Positions 30,170 to 31,406 of a stretch of DNA of 31,406 bases are shown one piece after another. Source of the stretch: Suillus spraguei (taxonomy: Eukaryota; Basidiomycota; Agaricomycetes; Boletales; Suillaceae). A program made the translations under genes and the position numbers. The notes beneath the pieces are model-generated. The model saw nothing but the letters and a program-made list of their open reading frames with translations, was not told the DNA's origin and did no database searches. The stretch lies in the NCBI GenBank assembly GCA_016800925.1, contig JABCPU010000674.1:1-31406 (forward strand), given 5' to 3'. The stretch's first letter is position 1. Each line of letters starts with the position of its first letter.

Positions 30170-30757
30170 CCATCAGAACACATCTTGACGTTCACTCATG
30201 AATGGTTTACTTGGAAGTTCATCTTAACTTGTCAATAAATTTTTCGAACGGTTGCGAGTCACACAAGGTGTTCGGAGGCCAATACAAGCTACTTACCTCA
30301 CTAGGAAGGTTCTGAGAAGTAGAAGCCTTGGAAGTGGAGCACGGTGGTCTGGCTTTCCATAACATTCAGGAGAAGAGAATTGTTATGCCTCGGACGAAAA
30401 CCAGCTGGCATTGAGCAGGCTACGATTGACATACCGTCTCGTCATTTTATATAGGAATTGAGAGCACTTCAAATAACAACACGAATTGAAAAATGCACTA
30501 GATAATAGCCCACTAGAAAGAACGTTGTCTGTAGTTATGTAAGTTGAAAAAAGTAAAACAATCGAGACTATGATATTACATGGATGCGTAGTATGTCAGA
30601 AACCAAACAACCAGATAAAGGGGAGAAGATAGGTAGATATACAGGGAAAGAAACTTCGGCGATGCCATCCAGACCTAGTACGGTGGATGAGTCCACAAAA
30701 AATGAGACATACAATTATAACTCACCTGCGCAGAACTTGGCGTCAAGTTCAGAAGTC

Positions 30758-31406
30758 CTAATACTCTTCGAAGATATAGTTGTTGTCGAATAGATCTACG
30801 TCATCCGTGGCGCGCTTCCCCTCATCCCTCTTCTTGTAGTCCTCGAATTTATAGTTGTTGTCGAAATCGTCTACTTCATCCGAGGTGCGCTTCCCTCATC
30901 CCTCTTGTAGTCGGCGAAGACATAACCGTTGTCAAATACATCTGCTTCATCTGAGGCGCGCTTCCTCTCGTCCCTCTTCCTGTACTCCACGAATTTATAG
31001 TCGTTGTCGAACACGTCTGCTTCATCCGAAGCGCGCTTCCCCTCGTCCCTCTTCCTGTACTCCACGAATTTATAGTCGTTGTCGAATACGTCTGCTTTCA
31101 TCCGAAGCGCGCGCTTCCCCTCGTCCCTCTTCTTGTGTAGTCCTCGAATTTATAGTTGTTGTCGAAATCGTCTACTTCAGCCGAGTCGCGCTTGCCCTCG
31201 TCCCTCTTCCTGTAGTCGGCGAAGACATAGCCGTTGTCATAGACGTCAGCGTCATCGAGTCGCGCTTCACCTCATTCCCTCTTCTTGTAGTCGGCGGAAT
31301 ACATAGCCGTTGTCATAGACGTCAGCAGTCATCCGAGTTCGCGCTTCACCCTCATCCCTCTTCTTGTAGTCGGCGAAGACATAGCCGTTGTCATAGACGT
31401 CAGCGT
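30758..31406 (-). pseudogene. KR-repeat peptide precursor, locus 5 (partial, several frame breaks)
   Basis: The 3' part of a fifth paralog; the signal-peptide exon lies beyond the window. At least nine cassettes are visible, with forms such as DNNYIFEEY (terminal, stop TAG 30758-30760), DNDYKFVEY, DNGYVFADY and DNNYKFEDY, most preceded by (A/T)SDE(A/V)D and joined by KRDEGKR. It is the longest array in the window. Single- or two-base insertions and deletions recur, notably near 30893-30905, 31097-31140 and 31250-31345, in otherwise near-identical units. That pattern could be decay or uncorrected sequencing errors in a repeat. GTGAGTTATA follows the stop, as in loci 1 and 3. Confidence 0.7.

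Overview
The window looks like a repeat-rich stretch of nuclear DNA from a filamentous fungus, most likely a mushroom-forming basidiomycete. The evidence is 56-58 nt introns in the small genes, a Ty3/gypsy chromovirus with self-priming signals, a Tad/CRE-like LINE with triple zinc knuckles and the 'IWQQNLN' endonuclease start typical of agaricomycete LINEs, and Kex2-type (KR) repeat-peptide precursors. No bacterial operon features are present. The taxon is inferred, not proven.

The most interesting content is a family of five paralogous minus-strand genes (loci 1-5, at about 1.6-2.3, 4.5-4.9, 22.9-23.7, 26.3-26.8 and 30.8-31.4 kb, the last running off the window). Loci 1-4 have a signal-peptide exon (start MKLSL, then ...ATAYPT(Q/E)G...AKRS), a 56-58 nt phase-1 intron, and a second exon made almost entirely of tandem cassettes of an acidic peptide ending in Y-x-F-x-x-Y, separated by KR dibasic sites and a short DEG/NEE spacer. 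Locus 5 shows only cassettes. This is the layout of Kex2-processed repeat proteins (KEPs), the class that includes alpha-factor-like pheromones and dikaritin (ustiloxin-type) RiPP precursors. I do not recognise this family. Only locus 2 is fully open; loci 1, 3, 4 and 5 carry one or more 1-2 nt frame breaks. Loci 1 and 3 lie in about 4.3 kb direct duplications (about 124-4390 and 21327-25650), and flanking sequence around loci 4 and 5 belongs to the same amplified unit. Locus 2 carries a 273-bp MITE-like insertion between its TATA box and its start codon, and its last cassette and 3' flank are replaced.

Between loci 2 and 3 lies about 15.7 kb of nested transposable elements: diverged LTR-like sequence in inverted orientation (5.8-9.4 kb) containing a 354-bp GGAGGAGC minisatellite; a Ty3/gypsy chromovirus (9375-17470) with two LTRs, gag, protease, RT/RNase H, integrase, chromodomain and an extra third ORF, degraded by frameshifts and TGA stops and with an antisense solo LTR of its own family inside the 5' LTR; an antisense LTR-like block (17471-18185); and two head-to-tail fragments of a LINE on the minus strand (18186-21318).

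Between loci 4 and 5 another insertion (about 28.4-30.3 kb) holds an intron-containing tRNA-Pro(UGG) gene and a tandem array of six ~148-bp units. Each unit has an A-box-like and a B-box-like sequence, a tRNA-Leu(CAA)-like anticodon arm and a terminal T-run, but no acceptor stem: a candidate array of tRNA-derived Pol III units.

No ordinary housekeeping protein gene was found. The window reads as a birth-and-death cluster of secreted repeat-peptide genes that has been invaded and split by transposons.
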